In this document: positions 1 to 12,145 of the stretch, piece after piece
Layout: every line of letters begins with the position of its first letter
How positions within the stretch are numbered: the stretch's first letter is position 1
From: Thalassia testudinum
Lineage: Eukaryota; Streptophyta; Magnoliopsida; Alismatales; Hydrocharitaceae
Assembly: GCA_037157565.1 (NCBI GenBank)
Contig: JAZHRO010000022.1
Coordinates: 7,130,001 to 7,194,000 of the forward strand
Direction: 5' to 3'
DNA: 64,000 bases
Notes under the pieces: model-generated
Told to the model about the DNA's origin: nothing
Databases searched by the model: none
Seen by the model: the letters and a program-made list of their open reading frames with translations, nothing else
Position numbers and translations under genes: made by a program

Positions 1-343
1 ACGTCTAAGCTTCATTTGAAGTGCACCGTGCACTTACCTTACGTGACATTTAACTGCTTAGTGCTATTGAGTTATTTGATATAATTCTGAGGGGTAATTG
101 GTGATTCAAATCACCATTTTACCCCATTCTTTTTGCATTATCTGACATTCACTTCATTCATATTTGTTTAGAATTCTATTGATTATATATTTGTGTTGAA
201 TTGCAATCTTGAGAAGTATTTTTGCCAATTGCTCCCTCTGTTCGACTTCGGACTTTCATTCGAGTAATAAATTTTATTTGTTTTTGGCGCTGATTCGACC
301 TATACTACACACGTTGATTTTAAAATCCGTTTCAGAGCGAGCA
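1..343 (+). mobile_element. 3' end of a Y-family LTR (cut by the window edge)
   Basis: This matches, in sense orientation, the low-coordinate end of the Y 5' LTR (24809-25090 read on the minus strand). Shared blocks are GTGATTCAAATCACCATTTT near 100, the U5 box CTCCCTCTGTTCGACTTCGG near 231 and the terminal TTCAGAGCGAGCA. The LTR closes with CA at 343. The next bases begin CACTA-type subterminal sequence, so the LTR is inserted in CACTA-1. Whether it is a solo LTR or the end of a full element cannot be seen. Confidence 0.85.
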
Positions 344-825
344 ATGTCATGTTTCAGAGCACGCAACAACCGTTATTTAGTCAGTCGAGGAAGATGTTAT
401 CATCGACTATTCGTCAATAATGGACAAGAATGTTTTTAATCTCATCTATTTAAAACAATCGCAAAATAGTAACATTGCCGACTATTATTTAATATCAGAC
501 AAGAATGTTACTATTTGCACCCAGTCGATAATGTTAATATTGTCGACCATTTGAAATCGTCGATAATGCCTTTGTCTTTTGGACGCATACTATTCTTGTC
601 CGTTTTAAAATAGTCGAGAAAAGCTGGATTCTTTTTTTACATTAATTTGTTTAATTATGTGGAAGACCTATAAAAAACTAAACATCTAATAAAAATATAA
701 TCAATCACACAACTTAAAACATTTGCATCTAATTAAAACACTAGAAATCAAAATAAAAATTTGATATATGTAATAATGTATACAGAGTTAATTACAAATG
801 ATAATGTATATAAAAAATACAGCAA

Positions 826-1640
826 TCATGCTGTGGCACCACTGCCTCCAGCACCGCTACCACCTAAATCATTATCGTCACGACAATCTTTGTACTGATG
901 AAAGGCCGGGTGATTGATACCTCCCTTCTGAAGTAATGCCAAGAGCTCCTTGATGGTCTTATTGGATTCTTTGAACTGCGTCACGTTGTCCCTGACCAGC
1001 GTCGTCAGCTCATTGATCCGTTGCTCCTCGTTGTCTCAGCAACGTAATGCCGCAATCTCCTTCCTCATCTTATGTACCTCAACTGAAGATGATGATGCTC
1101 CCCTTCTCCCATACCACATGGAAACAATCTCACTCCTTCCTGCTCTACGGACATACCCGCCATTCTCAGATGACATGACGGTCTGGTAGGCCTCCTTTGC
1201 TATCAGTGGTTGTTGAACTATACCAAAGTTGCCATCTACAGGAGGATGCATTAAGTTGATCATATTATCCTGAAAGATATTGAATTACGTTAACTAATTT
1301 CATTATGAAATGAAATAAAAGTATTGTGTTTTTTTAACTTAGGTGTCTCTATTGGTATGTGTCATGAAGCCACTCTCTATTTCCCTCAATACTCATCTTG
1401 CTATAAGCGGCCTCATATATTCCCACCCGATCAAGCTGGGCACCTTCATGCATGGCGGACTACAATATTTTGAAACAGTTAATTTAAATAAATTAAAAAT
1501 TATTGTAAGATTTAAAAGAAAATAATAATTAAAAATACTTACATATAGGGATTTCATCTCGCCTATGCTCCTCTTACCCAAGACATGGGCCTTTGGTGGA
1601 GCCTTAGCTCTATTTTCCTGGTTGCTTGGGTCCAGGGATA
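826..1640 (-). pseudogene. TNPA-like (Transposase_24) remnant of CACTA-1
   Basis: The minus strand encodes pieces of the second protein of plant CACTA elements, a DNA-binding, coiled-coil partner of the TNP2 transposase. Visible parts, N to C: a segment with AKAPPKAHVLGKRSIGEM near 1615-1560; a segment at 1263-1036 with the conserved EIVSMWYGRRG block; then a helical stretch ending in a GGSGAGGSGATA tail with a TGA stop at 826-828. The stop near 1036 is TGA where CGA (Arg) fits the frame. Interruptions near 1500 and 1330 look like introns or decay. CACTA-2 has a homologue at 15190-17203 with SSWYGRKGS. Non-functional. Confidence 0.75.
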
Positions 1641-1659
1641 AGGAGTGTCAACATCATGA

Positions 1660-2737
1660 ATGCGAATCACATGCATAGCCATGGGGGTAAGTTGTAAGTT
1701 AGCATGATCACTGACCATATGGAATATGATGGATACATGTTCTTGAACGGGTTGAATCCATCGCTTGCAAGACCTAGTCTCACATTCCGTGCCTCCTCTA
1801 TGAATAATGCGTGATTCTTGTTAAATCTGTTCCATTCATTAGAATCTGTTGGATGACAAATGCATCCATCTTTCGATTTATTATCCTGATGCCATGCCAT
1901 CAGTTTTGCTATTTTTACTAGAAATGAGTAGGCGTTGTAGCCTAGGGATCAGTGGAAAATAATGGAGAACCTTCTCCGAATGTTTCTTCCCGCCTGTGTT
2001 TGTTGACTTACCCACATTATATCTCTCATCACCACATTCAGGACAGTTAGTCAACCCTGATTACTAATTTCTGTATAAGACACAATCATTACGACAGGCA
2101 TCAATCTTCTCGTAGTTCAGTCCGAGCTCACGTATCTTCTTCTTCGCATCATACCATGACTTAGGATACCCAGCAGGATTATTCAGTAGCTCTCCAATGA
2201 ATTCCAGAACCTCAAACATTAATTTTATTATGTCTCTATTCATTACTTATATCTGAAACAATTTCAGAAGGAATAATAACTTCGAAATTGACGTTATTCC
2301 AGGAGCAATATGATCCTCTGCTACCTTGACTACAATGTATAGCTCATTACAATCTCGTAATGTCTCATCGTCATCTACATCCTCACGGTATGCTGCTATC
2401 ATATTATGTAACATTTCATCTAATTCATCTTCTTGATTATTATCACTTAAAATGCTTCAATTCTTTCATTTCTAACTTCTCTCATTTGCTCACCATGAGC
2501 TTTACAATTTACGTAATGTTGCCACCAACCATTACATATCACATGCTCGAAAACTATGTCTCAGTCATAGAAAAATCCATTCAAATAGTGTTTACATAGA
2601 CATACAATCAGCTAAAGGAATTCACCTCGCCTAAATGTCTTCCTATCATCATTAAATACCCACTACAGAAATGAAATCACTCTACTCTTGTATTCGTGGT
2701 AATTCGAATTCCTCAGACTAATCCATGACTTATCCAT
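1660..2737 (-). pseudogene. TNP2 transposase remnant of CACTA-1
   Basis: The N-terminus reads MDKSWISLRNS from the ATG at 2735-2737, the usual start of the TNP2 transposase-associated domain. The domain continues with HVICNGWWQHY near 2545-2510. Further on, 1900-1667 encodes a Transposase_21 stretch (WHQDNKSKDG, then NVRLGLASDGFNPF, then YNLPPW). After this block the sequence passes into TNPA, so the catalytic core beyond PPW and the DUF4216 end are missing. Several stops and frameshifts interrupt it. TNP2 cuts and inserts the element at its CACTA ends; this copy cannot. Confidence 0.82.
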
Positions 2738-3589
2738 GATAATTAACCTAAATATAAATGACAACCACTCGTAAGTTGGACTAAAATAAGGAAAAAATGT
2801 GTATTTTAAGATCACTCATAAGTTAGACTCGAATAAGGAAGAAATGTGTATTTTAAGAAGATTTTCACTTGATAGCCCGTCCTCAAAGATTTGATCACAA
2901 CATACTTCTTACATGCAACCAGAGAAATTTCAGCAACATTTCCCCACACTTCTCCAGTATACCCCCCAAGACTAACCTTAACTACATCCCCAGTAACCCC
3001 TACTAAAGGGTGTTTCGAGAACGGAGCTAAGATTAGTTGATATATCGGAGAAGAGTGAGAAAATGGAACCGAAATTTCTCCAAACACTAGCTACATGCAA
3101 GAAATAACCTTAAGTTGTGATCAAATCTTCAATGACCCTCTTTGTTCAGAACTTCTCTTAATAAAGGATGACGACACTTATGGCATCTTATAAAGATGAC
3201 GCATCGTGCATGTAAGTGAGGTATACACACATTCTGCATTGTTCGTATAACATGATCATAAGTCTCAATGGGCTAATATTTTGATACAATTATAACCCTC
3301 CCACAACCTGTTACCTAAGGGTTAGAATTCCTATTGTTTGTCATCAGATGCATCTAAATTTATGCAAGTGTGTGTATCTACAAAGTTGTAATAAAAATTT
3401 CATAATCAAACATAAATATCAAATAATTCAAATAATTTGGGAATATAATTCAAACAAGCAGTCATAGAATTATCAAAAGAAAGCTCTATAAAAATCATTT
3501 TCATCATCAAATTTCTAAAAGCATGAAAGAATAGACAATTGACAAACAAAATCAAGAAGTGCATTTTAACATAAAAACTGTAAGAAACT
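2738..3589. other. CACTA-1 upstream/leader sequence, no gene seen
   Basis: AT-rich sequence upstream of the TNP2 start. The part near 2860-2900 aligns with 59925-59968 of CACTA-2, which shows it is ordinary CACTA internal sequence. The small ORF at 2812-3087 has no recognisable domain and I do not call it. Confidence 0.5.
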
Positions 3590-4020
3590 CCTAGAAAAAC
3601 CTAACCTTAAACCTTAAACAAAAAACCTTAAATCTAAAATAAAAACCCTATAACCTAAATCGCAGAACTCAAAACCTAATACCAAAACCTAAAAAATATC
3701 CCTAAACCTAACCTTAAACCTTTAACACTAAACCCTAAAACCTAACCTAAAAAGAAATAACCATAATCCTCAACCCTAAACCCTAAACTTTAATCAAAAC
3801 CTAAAATCTTAAATCCAAATTTTAAAGCCAATAACCAAAACCTAAAATAAAAAATCGTAAACCTAAACTAAAGCCAAAAAACCTAAACTTAAACCTTAAG
3901 CACTAAACCCTAAAACCTAACCAAAAAACAACTAACCATAATCCTCAACCCTAAACACAAAATCATAAACCCAAAATGTGAAACCTAATCATAAACCCTA
4001 CACCTATACCTACACGTAAA
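3590..4020. repeat. Degenerate telomere-like (AAACCCT-type) tract
   Basis: About 430 bp of imperfect repeats of the CCTAAACCCTAAAACCTAA kind, with spacing that varies from 6 to 10 bases. It sits inside CACTA-1 and is a diverged low-complexity tract, not a chromosome end. Confidence 0.8.
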
Positions 4021-4384
4021 TCGTAACACAAAAGTGCATCACAATAGATGTGGGTACACCCTACATTTCACTTATATAAATAAAATGTCACACAAGCATT
4101 CAAATTAAATGCAAATTTAACTAAACATTTTAATGAAAGTAAGAGTACTAATACCTCACAACTAATCACTACATATGTGGGCACACCCCACAAATAACAA
4201 TTACTAACAATTTAACTAAACCAAATTAGCTAAACATTTAACCAAAAATTCAATATAAACTAATAACATGTTAATTGTTTCAATGCAATGCAACTAAAAA
4301 ATATAAACTAATAACATGTTATTGCATTCACATATAAAAATCAATCCGAAGTACTTAATAAAAAAAATAATTAACCTAGCTATT

Positions 4385-4920
4385 TGAGAGGAGGGGGGCA
4401 GTGGTAGAGGGTGCTGCTGGTGGTGGTGGTGGCTGCAGGGGGTGGTAGGGGTGGTGGCGGGGGTGGTGGTAGGGGGTGGTGGTGGTGATGCGAGGGGCAA
4501 GGGGTGACAGGTGGTGCTGGTGGTGGCTGCAGGGAGTGGTGGCCCTAGTAGCCGGGGTGGTGGTGTTGGTGGCAGCAGGGTGGTGGTGCTAGGGGCTGGG
4601 TGTGGTGGGTGGTGTTGGTGCTGGTGGTCTCAACTGGTGGTGGTGTTGGTGAAGCTAGTGGCAGGGGGTGGTGACGAGGGGGAGGGGAAGGGCTGTGGCA
4701 CCAGCAATGAGGGGGAGGGTAAGGAGGAGGCAAGTGGAGGAAGAAGTGGAGGAGGGCTAGCTACCTAGGTGTTCAACGTCGACGAAGAGGAAGGGCGAGG
4801 GTTGCGGAGGAGGAGTCGAGGTGGAGGCGAAGGAGGAGCCAAGGCGAAGGAGGAGGAGGTCGCGAGGGTGTCGGCTGAAGGAAGAAAATGGTCTGGGAGG
4901 AAGGGGGAGGGAGTCGGGTG
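4385..4920 (+). repeat. GGT-rich then GGA-rich strand-asymmetric tract
   Basis: The plus strand is a long run of GGTGGT/GGGGGT words (4385-4660) that changes to GGA/GAGG words (4660-4920). It gives apparent Gly-rich or Pro/His-rich ORFs in several frames, which are low-complexity artefacts. Many G-runs of three or more could fold as G-quadruplexes. It lies between the TNP2 upstream region and the subterminal repeats of CACTA-1. Confidence 0.8.
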
Positions 4921-4960
4921 GCACTAGGGATTTTAGTCAACTTTCTTGACCATTCTGAAG

Positions 4961-5140
4961 ACACGGTTGACGATAGCGTTTGAAATATTGCATCTTTTTT
5001 AAGTTGGCAATTTATTAAAAGCTTATCGTTGACCATTTCAAAGAAATAGTACACGGTTGACGATAGTGTTTGAAATATTGCATCTTTTTTAAGTTGGCAG
5101 TTTATTAAAAGCTTATCGTTGACCATTTCGAAGAAACAGT
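4961..5140. repeat. Two-copy tandem duplication, 90-bp period
   Basis: The segment beginning ACACGGTTGACGATAG at 4961 recurs at 5051 with only a few differences. It marks the inner edge of the CACTA-1 subterminal repeat block. Confidence 0.85.
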
Positions 5141-5149
5141 CGAAAAGAT

Positions 5150-5777
5150 AATTATTATCGACTGTCAATAACGGTTGCGAATAATTCTTCTTTCGACCGG
5201 TAAGGCGAACAATCGACGATAGGCTTTGAAAATTTTCCTGCCAGCCATGGCGGGTTATGAAAACATTATCGTTGGCTGTTATTCTTTAACGACTGAAAAA
5301 AGAATTATTAGCGACCGTTATTAACAATCGAGAATAATTTTTTCTTCGACCGCTGAGAAGAAACAGTCGATGATTATTTGCTTGCACTCTATGGTGGGTT
5401 ATGAAAACATTATTGTCGATCGTTATTCCTTAACGGTCGAAAAAAGAATTATTCGTGACCATTATGAACAGTCGAGAATAATTGTTTCTTCAACCGTTGA
5501 GAAGAAATGGTCAACGATTATCCTTTAAAAGTAACTTTTGAATTTGACGGCTTATCATCGACCGTTTTATCATTAACAGTCAAAAAAGTTCTTATTTTCG
5601 ACCATTAATAACAGTCGAGAATGACCTCAACAAAAGCCTCTTCTCGGTGGGTGGGAAACTTAATGGTGGGCTTTTTGTCAACCGTTTTCCTTATAATGGT
5701 CGAGAAAGGTGATTATTACTGATGGGTCTAGAACGGTCGAAAATATAGCGACGCGAATAGTACCTTTCCTACTAGTG
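5150..5777 (-). repeat. CACTA-1 subterminal repeats and right TIR
   Basis: Many short direct and inverted copies of words such as CGACCGTTATTAACAGTCGA occur here, typical of the TNPA-binding subterminal region of En/Spm elements. The block ends with the TIR at 5763-5777, which reads CACTAGTAGGAAAGG on the minus strand. Confidence 0.8.
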
Positions 5778-6061
5778 ACGTAAACATAATCCTTTCATTT
5801 CTCTGATTGCCTCCAACTAAGTTTGCATCACTGTTACTCCACCTAGCTCCCTACAAATAAACATACACATAATTATTTATATGACATAACAATGCAAGAA
5901 ACTATACTTATAATACATACATTTATTTCATAACCAAATGCAAATATTAATATACCTAAAATGCAAAAACTAATTAACCAACTTAGGCTCAATAATAATC
6001 CACTAATGTTGTCTCATCATGATCCACCGGTCGAGAAAAGAAACCAACTCTAAAACCCTTA
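5778..6061. other. Unresolved stretch between CACTA-1 and Q1
   Basis: No gene is seen. After removal of Q1 this sequence is contiguous with 12151 onward, so it belongs to the unit Q1 entered (Q2) or to something inside it. The part around 5980-6020, ending CTCATCA, weakly resembles the outer end of the X-type LTR at 43801-43838. I could not settle this. Confidence 0.3.
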
Positions 6062-6449
6062 TGTAATGACCCGAATCCTACCATGCAACTTAGAATGGTG
6101 AAATACGGATCACCGAGTCAAACCAAAGCAGGACCGCTGCCACCCAGTACATAATCATAAAATATAAGTATAGACAAATAAACTAATCATATTGCATTAC
6201 GATGAATAAAATAAAGTGTAAAAGTTGAAAGAAAAAATACTAAAAAATTTTCTGGAATAGACACTAGAGGGACAACCAAGGTCATGGATCATCTGTGAGT
6301 ACTGAACTAGGTCCTACACTAATTGCTCTACACACAGCAGCTCGAAATTGCTCAACTGTACCTGAGTATGAAGCCCAAAAGTAATCGCACAGTCTGCGCA
6401 CGCCACTCGCTGCAATCCATGTGCTTGCGTCCACAACCGTCTGATGAGC

Positions 6450-7241
6450 GATCAAGGGTCGAGATCGTGCCTCACCACATGCTTAGGATAGTGCCCATCT
6501 TAGCGCATACAATTGCGCATGTGATTACATGTCGGATCGCACGTGACGCATCTCATGCATCCAGGTGCTCCACGTAGCTGCTATCCCTGCCATCTAATCA
6601 CGATCGAACGGTTCTAATCGACCAAAGTGCACGATTACGAGGATTAGGGAGAGCGGCGGGTTTCGAACCCTCGCCCCCATTGTGCAAATACTACGTGGAA
6701 CCACTACATTGCCCTTGAGTTTGTGTCACATGGATGGAATTTTCGCTCAGCGACGGAGACTGTTGGATGGCGATCGCACGGTCGATGCTGAGGCGAGGCG
6801 TGGTGCCTCCCTCACCGCTGAATCTTCATCCGACGATGGACATGCATTGTTGGAGAAACCTTCAATGGATGTGAAGCGCGTAGGGGAGGTGCGGATGAGC
6901 GACACGTGGCTGATTTTGGGCCCTTGATCATAAAATCAACGACCAGAACTTCTTTGGCACAATGTGGGAGCTAGGAGGTCAGATTTTGGTGATTTTGAGT
7001 CTGTTGGATTCCATTCATCGATCTAGATCCATCCACACGAACTGATTGCTCATCTAAGACATGTTTCAACATGCACTTGTATACATGGTCATTGAACATT
7101 AATTATAAGCAATCTAAATGTAGATATTACATAATATGCATGCATTTCTCCAAAACCCACTATAATACGATATTAATGCACATGTGCCCTCAAATTTGAC
7201 TCTAATTGATGTAATTATCACTCTCATTTGTAGGGTCATCA
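6450..7241 (-). mobile_element. Diverged Z-like LTR segment inside Q1
   Basis: 6930-7190 aligns with 31135-31400 and 41215-41490 in the Z LTRs; shared words include TGATTGCTCATCT and CATGCACTTGTA. The high-coordinate end GGGTCATCA at 7241 matches the Z LTR terminus GAGTTATCA. The low end is not recognisable and no target duplication was found, so this may be a truncated LTR of an older Z relative. Confidence 0.5.
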
Positions 7242-8379
7242 CTGTTGCATGCTACGAGCTTCACGCGTAGATGCGACCTACACTAGCTCGTAGATTGTCC
7301 TCTCCACGGCCTGGGTATGTATTCATACATATCATATATAATTATAAACTCACATACCCCTACCTCTCTACCCGGTTGGCCAGTAGGCCTATCACAAAGT
7401 TGTAGGGAAGCTAGCGCACTCCTTGATTCTCCAACCAAGCAATATTGGCTTGTTTGAAACATCCAGTGATCCACATTCAATTATCAATTTCATCATATCC
7501 AATTTTCTTTTATCATAGGAATAACTGTCAGCTTAACATCTCTCATGTATGAGCCATTAATGATCTATTAATTTTACAAATTCCTCTAATGCAATAGAAA
7601 GCAATACACATTACTCCTCTAATCCAATAATAGAAAGCAATATATTTTATCTCTTTAATTCAATTAAGAAAGTGACACATTTATGTGTAGTATTCTTAAA
7701 TCAATCTCAACTTCTACATGGTTGGCATGAATTATTAGATAATTAATTATTTTCAATATATAATCTATTATTTTGTTTCATATCTCAGTTTGCTATTTAT
7801 AGTACCTGAGAGAGGAATTCAGACGTTATAATATTGATGGACCCTTAAGCTCAACAAGATAGAAAAGTAAGCATCACCTCTATGACAAAGAGAGGGCATA
7901 ATAATAATTTAATGAAAGTAAAAAGGGGGAGACTACTCTACCTAACGTCCTTGGAGGGTCATGACAAACCCATGAAATTAGGTCAAAGACTAACAATACC
8001 ATACTTGTCTCCTCAATCTGTACCTAGGGATTCGAAGTGAAATCCACCTAATCCAACCATACAGATATGTCTAGCATGCTCAAGAACCTCACCGAGTCTT
8101 GGATCACCTAAATCCTCCTCTAGATGGTCTCGATCTGTGTGAAATAAATTGGGCCATCTTAACTACGAAAATGGCTCCCTTCGCAGGGATTGATTCTCAA
8201 TATTTAAAAACTCTACTTTTAAGCCACAAGTTTTCAACCCCTCATCTGTTCTTCCTCCCATTCGTAACCCCGTCTTCTTCGTTCTTCTCCATGTGACAAC
8301 GCAACCTACCTGTACGCACGAGCCACCTCGCCAGCACTAACCCCGATCGGTCGGCCGACCACGACTTTCCACCAGCCGT

Positions 8380-8960
8380 GCGCCAGCCCTCCGAACCTCC
8401 TCTCTCTCTCTGCCGCTCTCCCTTGCTCTGTCTCCTTTGGCTTTCATCTTCCACGTTGCCGTGGACGTCTTCCTCACGCTGATCTCGCCTACGACGTCCC
8501 CAGTATTGCCTCTCCCTCTCCTCTTCCACTTTCTCTCGTTTTCTCTTGGCCCCTTCCTTTCTTCCTTTCCTTCATGCTGCACCCATGCAAGGGGCGTAAC
8601 AAGCTTTGCTACGACTACGCTCCGGTCTAGCCGCCGCGTGGTTCTCGCCACCGACGTTCCCCTCTCCTTCGCCGTTGTTGTCATCCTTTCCTCCTCCTCC
8701 TTTTCCCTCTCTCCCTCTCTCGTTTTCCCCTCTCTCTCAACTTGCCCAAGCATGTACGAAAGAGGAAAAGAAAAACGAACAAAAGGAGAGACTCACCTTG
8801 ACGCCATCATCGCCCTCGCGTCGCTCCCTCTCCCGCTTTCTCGTTCCTCCTCTCATGCACGCACGGTAAGGGAAGAAAGGCTGTGGCGGCAGTGGCTTGG
8901 GTTGTTAATCGTGGTGAGGTTTTTGGGGGAGAGAGAGAGGGTGCACGTGAGCTGTTTTAT
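8380..8960. repeat. Pyrimidine-rich (CT) tract in Q1
   Basis: Long CTC/TCC-rich stretches open overlapping reading frames on both strands (8437-9027 plus, 8337-8753 minus). Both are low complexity (Ser/Pro/Leu or Arg/Glu/Lys) with no domain. I read it as an LTR leader region rather than a gene. Confidence 0.6.
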
Positions 8961-9331
8961 AGGTGAGGGAAAGGGACGTGGGGAAGGGATAGATAGGTTA
9001 GGTTTAGGATTGAAATCATATAAGTGATTAGGATTAGTAAAATTAAAGAGCGGGATTAGGATTTCTATAATATAATATATATATTAAAATTCTTAACCAT
9101 GAGCATTCTTAAAACTACATCAAACGAACCTCAATTCCTGTGAAACACGTATCATCAGAATCATATGAGATAAGGAATCCAACAGAATTCACGAATTCCC
9201 AAAAGGAGGTTATTTACACAATACGATTTCCACAATGGGTCGCACATGGGTTTGCTCGTGATTCGCACATGGTTTGCATATCCAAGATCTGATTGCCGAA
9301 TAGAATATATCGTTTTAGAATCCTTGTGACA

Positions 9332-11946
9332 TGTTGTAGTAAAAAATCGTCGTATTTAGGAAAATATCACGTCGTAATATAGTGACAAAAATCGATACAA
9401 TATTTAAAATTATAATGCTAAAAAAATCGTAAGTTCCAATGTTATTCGTAAGGAGCAAATATGAAATTAAATCACTAGTCGCAATAATATATAATGAGCA
9501 CAATAATTAATTACAAGAAAGATATGCAATGAATAATCTGCAAAAATATATTCAATAATGTATCAAAATGTGCATCTCAACAATCAATGGTATAAAAAGA
9601 TAAATGAAAGCTAAAAGTCGTGGTTTAAACCACCAATTAGATCCACAATTAAGCATGAATCCCAATGTCAACTCTTAAGTCAATCTCAATTCATAGCCAA
9701 ATATCTTAACAGTGGTCTTGAACCACTTATCCATGTCAGCACAGTACTCAATGAGTCCACAGTAACCCAAATCAGATGCCAGGCACCCAAATCAAACAAC
9801 TTAAGTCACCAAGCACAACAACCCCTCAAATCTCAGAATTTCGCTAAGTGTTGGGAGTGTTGGCATGCACCCTGAGGCAAAATCACCCCCTACCCTCCTT
9901 AGAAACCTCTCCTCTCTCTCTCTTTCCAATCGGATCAAGCTAGTCGGGTATACGAGTCGTGAATAGGGGGCCAGACCTGCCAGCATGTAAGGTGGGTGAG
10001 GAGTGCATGCGTGAGGTGAGGGACCTCACACCGCAATGTCGAGGTAGTGAGCCCTCTTCACAAATGCAATCTATTCGCATTTTATATTTAGCTACCCACG
10101 ATGTTGGACTAAATCCCACTGTCTCCTTGTGTGCACAGCAGCGAAGAAAGTTGTCTTGATTTCAGCTGCTGGTGTTGCTCTTTTGCCCAATTGAAGTAGC
10201 AGGTCTCTTCGCGGAAGGGTTCCATGTGCAATGAAGGTGGAATTGAGGCCAGAGATGGTCGAAATGAGGCAGTTGGAGCTAAAGATGGTGACGGCGGCAG
10301 TGGTCCGATGATGGCCCTAGAATGCAAAATACAGCTTTGTTGCCCAATTAGAATTGCTCAGAACCTTCGTCGCGGTGCGTGGAATGCGACGACAGTGGTG
10401 GCGAGGTGGATAGACGTCTATGGCGGTCAGACGAAGTCGGGGGAGGTGTGTGGAAGGTGTAGTGTTCATCAGGGAGAAGGAGCAGTCGAAAGCCCTAATA
10501 AAGAAAGGGCTTTTTCTCATGAGAGTGTGGCGATGGTTGTTAGAGCAGTGATTTGGTGTTTGCTGGTCTGTGGTGGTGTGGCGGCCTTGCCAGAGGCGTA
10601 GCTGGAGTTGAGGACGACGGAGGGGGAGAGTGACAGTCGTCGGTTGAATTGGGATACTAAGGAGCTAATTCTAAGCTAGGAAGAGAGTGGGATAAGAAGG
10701 ACCTAATTAATGGACAAAAGGGATGAGGTTTCCTCGCCGGCCTGCCTTGCTGGACGTGGAAGAGACAAATACCTCCGATGAGAGGGGCGATGAGGAAGAA
10801 AGTGCGAGGAGGCTTCTGCTGTGGTCAGTGAGAAGTGGAGGGAGTTGAGGTAGATATTGGGCCACTCCATTTGACCATTGAGTGGCCGGAGAGAAGGGAT
10901 TGAAGGAGCTCACCAAAGTCATGGCGGAGGCAGCCAAAGAAGAGGAAGAAGAGGTCTTTGTGGCCTGTAACCGGACTCAAATGAACCTAGGAACTTCGAG
11001 AAGCTTTTATAGAGCTCTGTCAGACCCTCAAATACCCAATTTCGGTCAGTTTATTCACTGATTTGGAATCCAAAAAACCCATGAATCTTGTGAGTTCACC
11101 CAAGCTCTAGAGCTGATTTCATCTCATGGAATCTCGCCCAATGTGTAAGGGATTGTCTCAGGAACAATCTCTCTAATTTTAGAGAGATTTAAGCGAGAGT
11201 CGAGTGAGAAATCCTCACTCAAAGTTGGCAGTGAAGGTTCTATTCACAATTCATGGTGGAAAGGACCTATTCATAAAGATGAGAAATTTAGGGGGCTATT
11301 TATGAGAAACTTGAAACCTAGGGGCTTGATTGTAAGAAATAGAGTTTCTAAGGGCTAAAATGCAAAATAGGTTAATATAAACTCTGATTGGGTCTAAGTT
11401 TTGCTGTTAACCTAATTTGGACCCAATAAATCTAATGGTGGACTTGGATTTGAGTTCTAATCACGTTTGACATGGTAAATTGCACAGAAACCCACACCAA
11501 GGCAAATTCCCATCTGAAACTCTATTTTAGGTCAAAATGGGTTCAGATGGTCCAAGTGAAGGTATCAATCCTCTTTAATATTTTTCTATGAATTTTAGGA
11601 GGTTTAGATTGATTTTATCCTGACCAGAACCTTTCCAATTTAAGTAGGGTTAATAATTAAGGTTTTCAAGCTTGTTTTCATCATTGAAATGCGTGAAACC
11701 CTTATTCCATGAGCCCATTTCTTGGTCTTTTATGTTCATTTGAACTTTAATTAACCCCTCAGTAAGCCCGTGGTTAACCTGCATTTGTGATGTACTATTA
11801 AAACAGCAGAATTAACCCTATTTTTTTGTCTTCTTCTCAAATCATATCAGAGTGGAGTTATGATCCTCAGGTGATCATTTAAAAGCATTTATATCTTGAT
11901 TTCAACTAAATTAAGCTAGTTATTACGAATGATGCCACTACCATCA
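9332..11946 (-). mobile_element. Solo Y-family LTR in Q1 (TSD TGACA)
   Basis: On the minus strand it starts TGATGGTAGTGGCATCAT and ends at 9332 with ACA. TGACA flanks it at 9327-9331 and 11947-11951. It shares with the Y 5' LTR the block around 9620 (GGTTTAAACCACC), the GAGGGACCTCAC block near 10017 and the terminal arrangement. A minus-strand TATA box (TATAAAAG) lies near 11005-11013. No internal region remains, which is the outcome of LTR-LTR recombination. The ORFs at 10224-10601 and 10707-10937 are not genes. Confidence 0.88.
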
Positions 11947-12145
11947 TGACACTGGGAAGCTAACTATACTTTTGGATCATTGATCCGAGGTTTGGATCAC
12001 AAAAACAAAACACACACAGGTTTCCGATTTAGTCATGTGTTTTTACTTCACGTGGGCTCTAACATGCACATTAAAAACGTCAACGGGTTCATCGTAGTAC
12101 GCTTAAATCCAAAATGACTCTAGAATCCAAGTTTAGGACTTTACA

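Larger units (their letters stand above)
344..5777 (-). mobile_element. CACTA-1: internally deleted En/Spm-like DNA transposon
   Basis: The right end reads, on the minus strand, CACTAGTAGGAAAGG, a CACTA terminal inverted repeat, followed outward by ACG (probable 3-bp target duplication). Both flanks are rich in degenerate subterminal repeats built on GACCGTT/AGTCGA words (about 350-620 and 4960-5760). Inside, on the minus strand, lie a TNP2 remnant (start 2737) and a TNPA remnant (end 826). TNP2 runs almost directly into TNPA, so most of the catalytic part of TNP2 is deleted and the copy is not autonomous. The left terminus is not visible because a Y LTR ends at 343. It belongs to the same family as CACTA-2: 2860-2900 and 59925-59968 align closely. 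Confidence 0.87.
6062..12145. mobile_element. Q1: LTR-type unit bounded by TGTAA...TTACA with CCTTA duplication
   Basis: The unit opens TGTAATGACCCGAATCC at 6062 and closes GGACTTTACA at 12145. The same 5 bases, CCTTA, flank it at 6057-6061 and 12146-12150. Without the solo Y LTR nested at 9332-11946 it is about 3.46 kb. I see no gag or pol, so it is a solo LTR or a small non-autonomous element. Q2 is related and in the same direction: 7370 onward aligns with 12160 onward, 7925 with 12763, and the last 40 bases are alike. Confidence 0.72.

Noticed and set aside
3590..4020. Possible telomere or interstitial telomere
   Set aside because: Units are irregular and diverged, and the tract sits inside a CACTA element.
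4511..4768. Glycine-rich protein ORF
   Set aside because: Product of the GGT/GGA repeat; the opposite frames are equally open.
8242..9027. Overlapping ORFs of 138 and 196 codons
   Set aside because: Pyrimidine/purine strand bias in Q1 opens both strands; there is no domain and no plausible gene structure.
10224..10601. 125-codon plus-strand ORF
   Set aside because: Antisense to the Y LTR, with no homology recognised and no promoter or start context.
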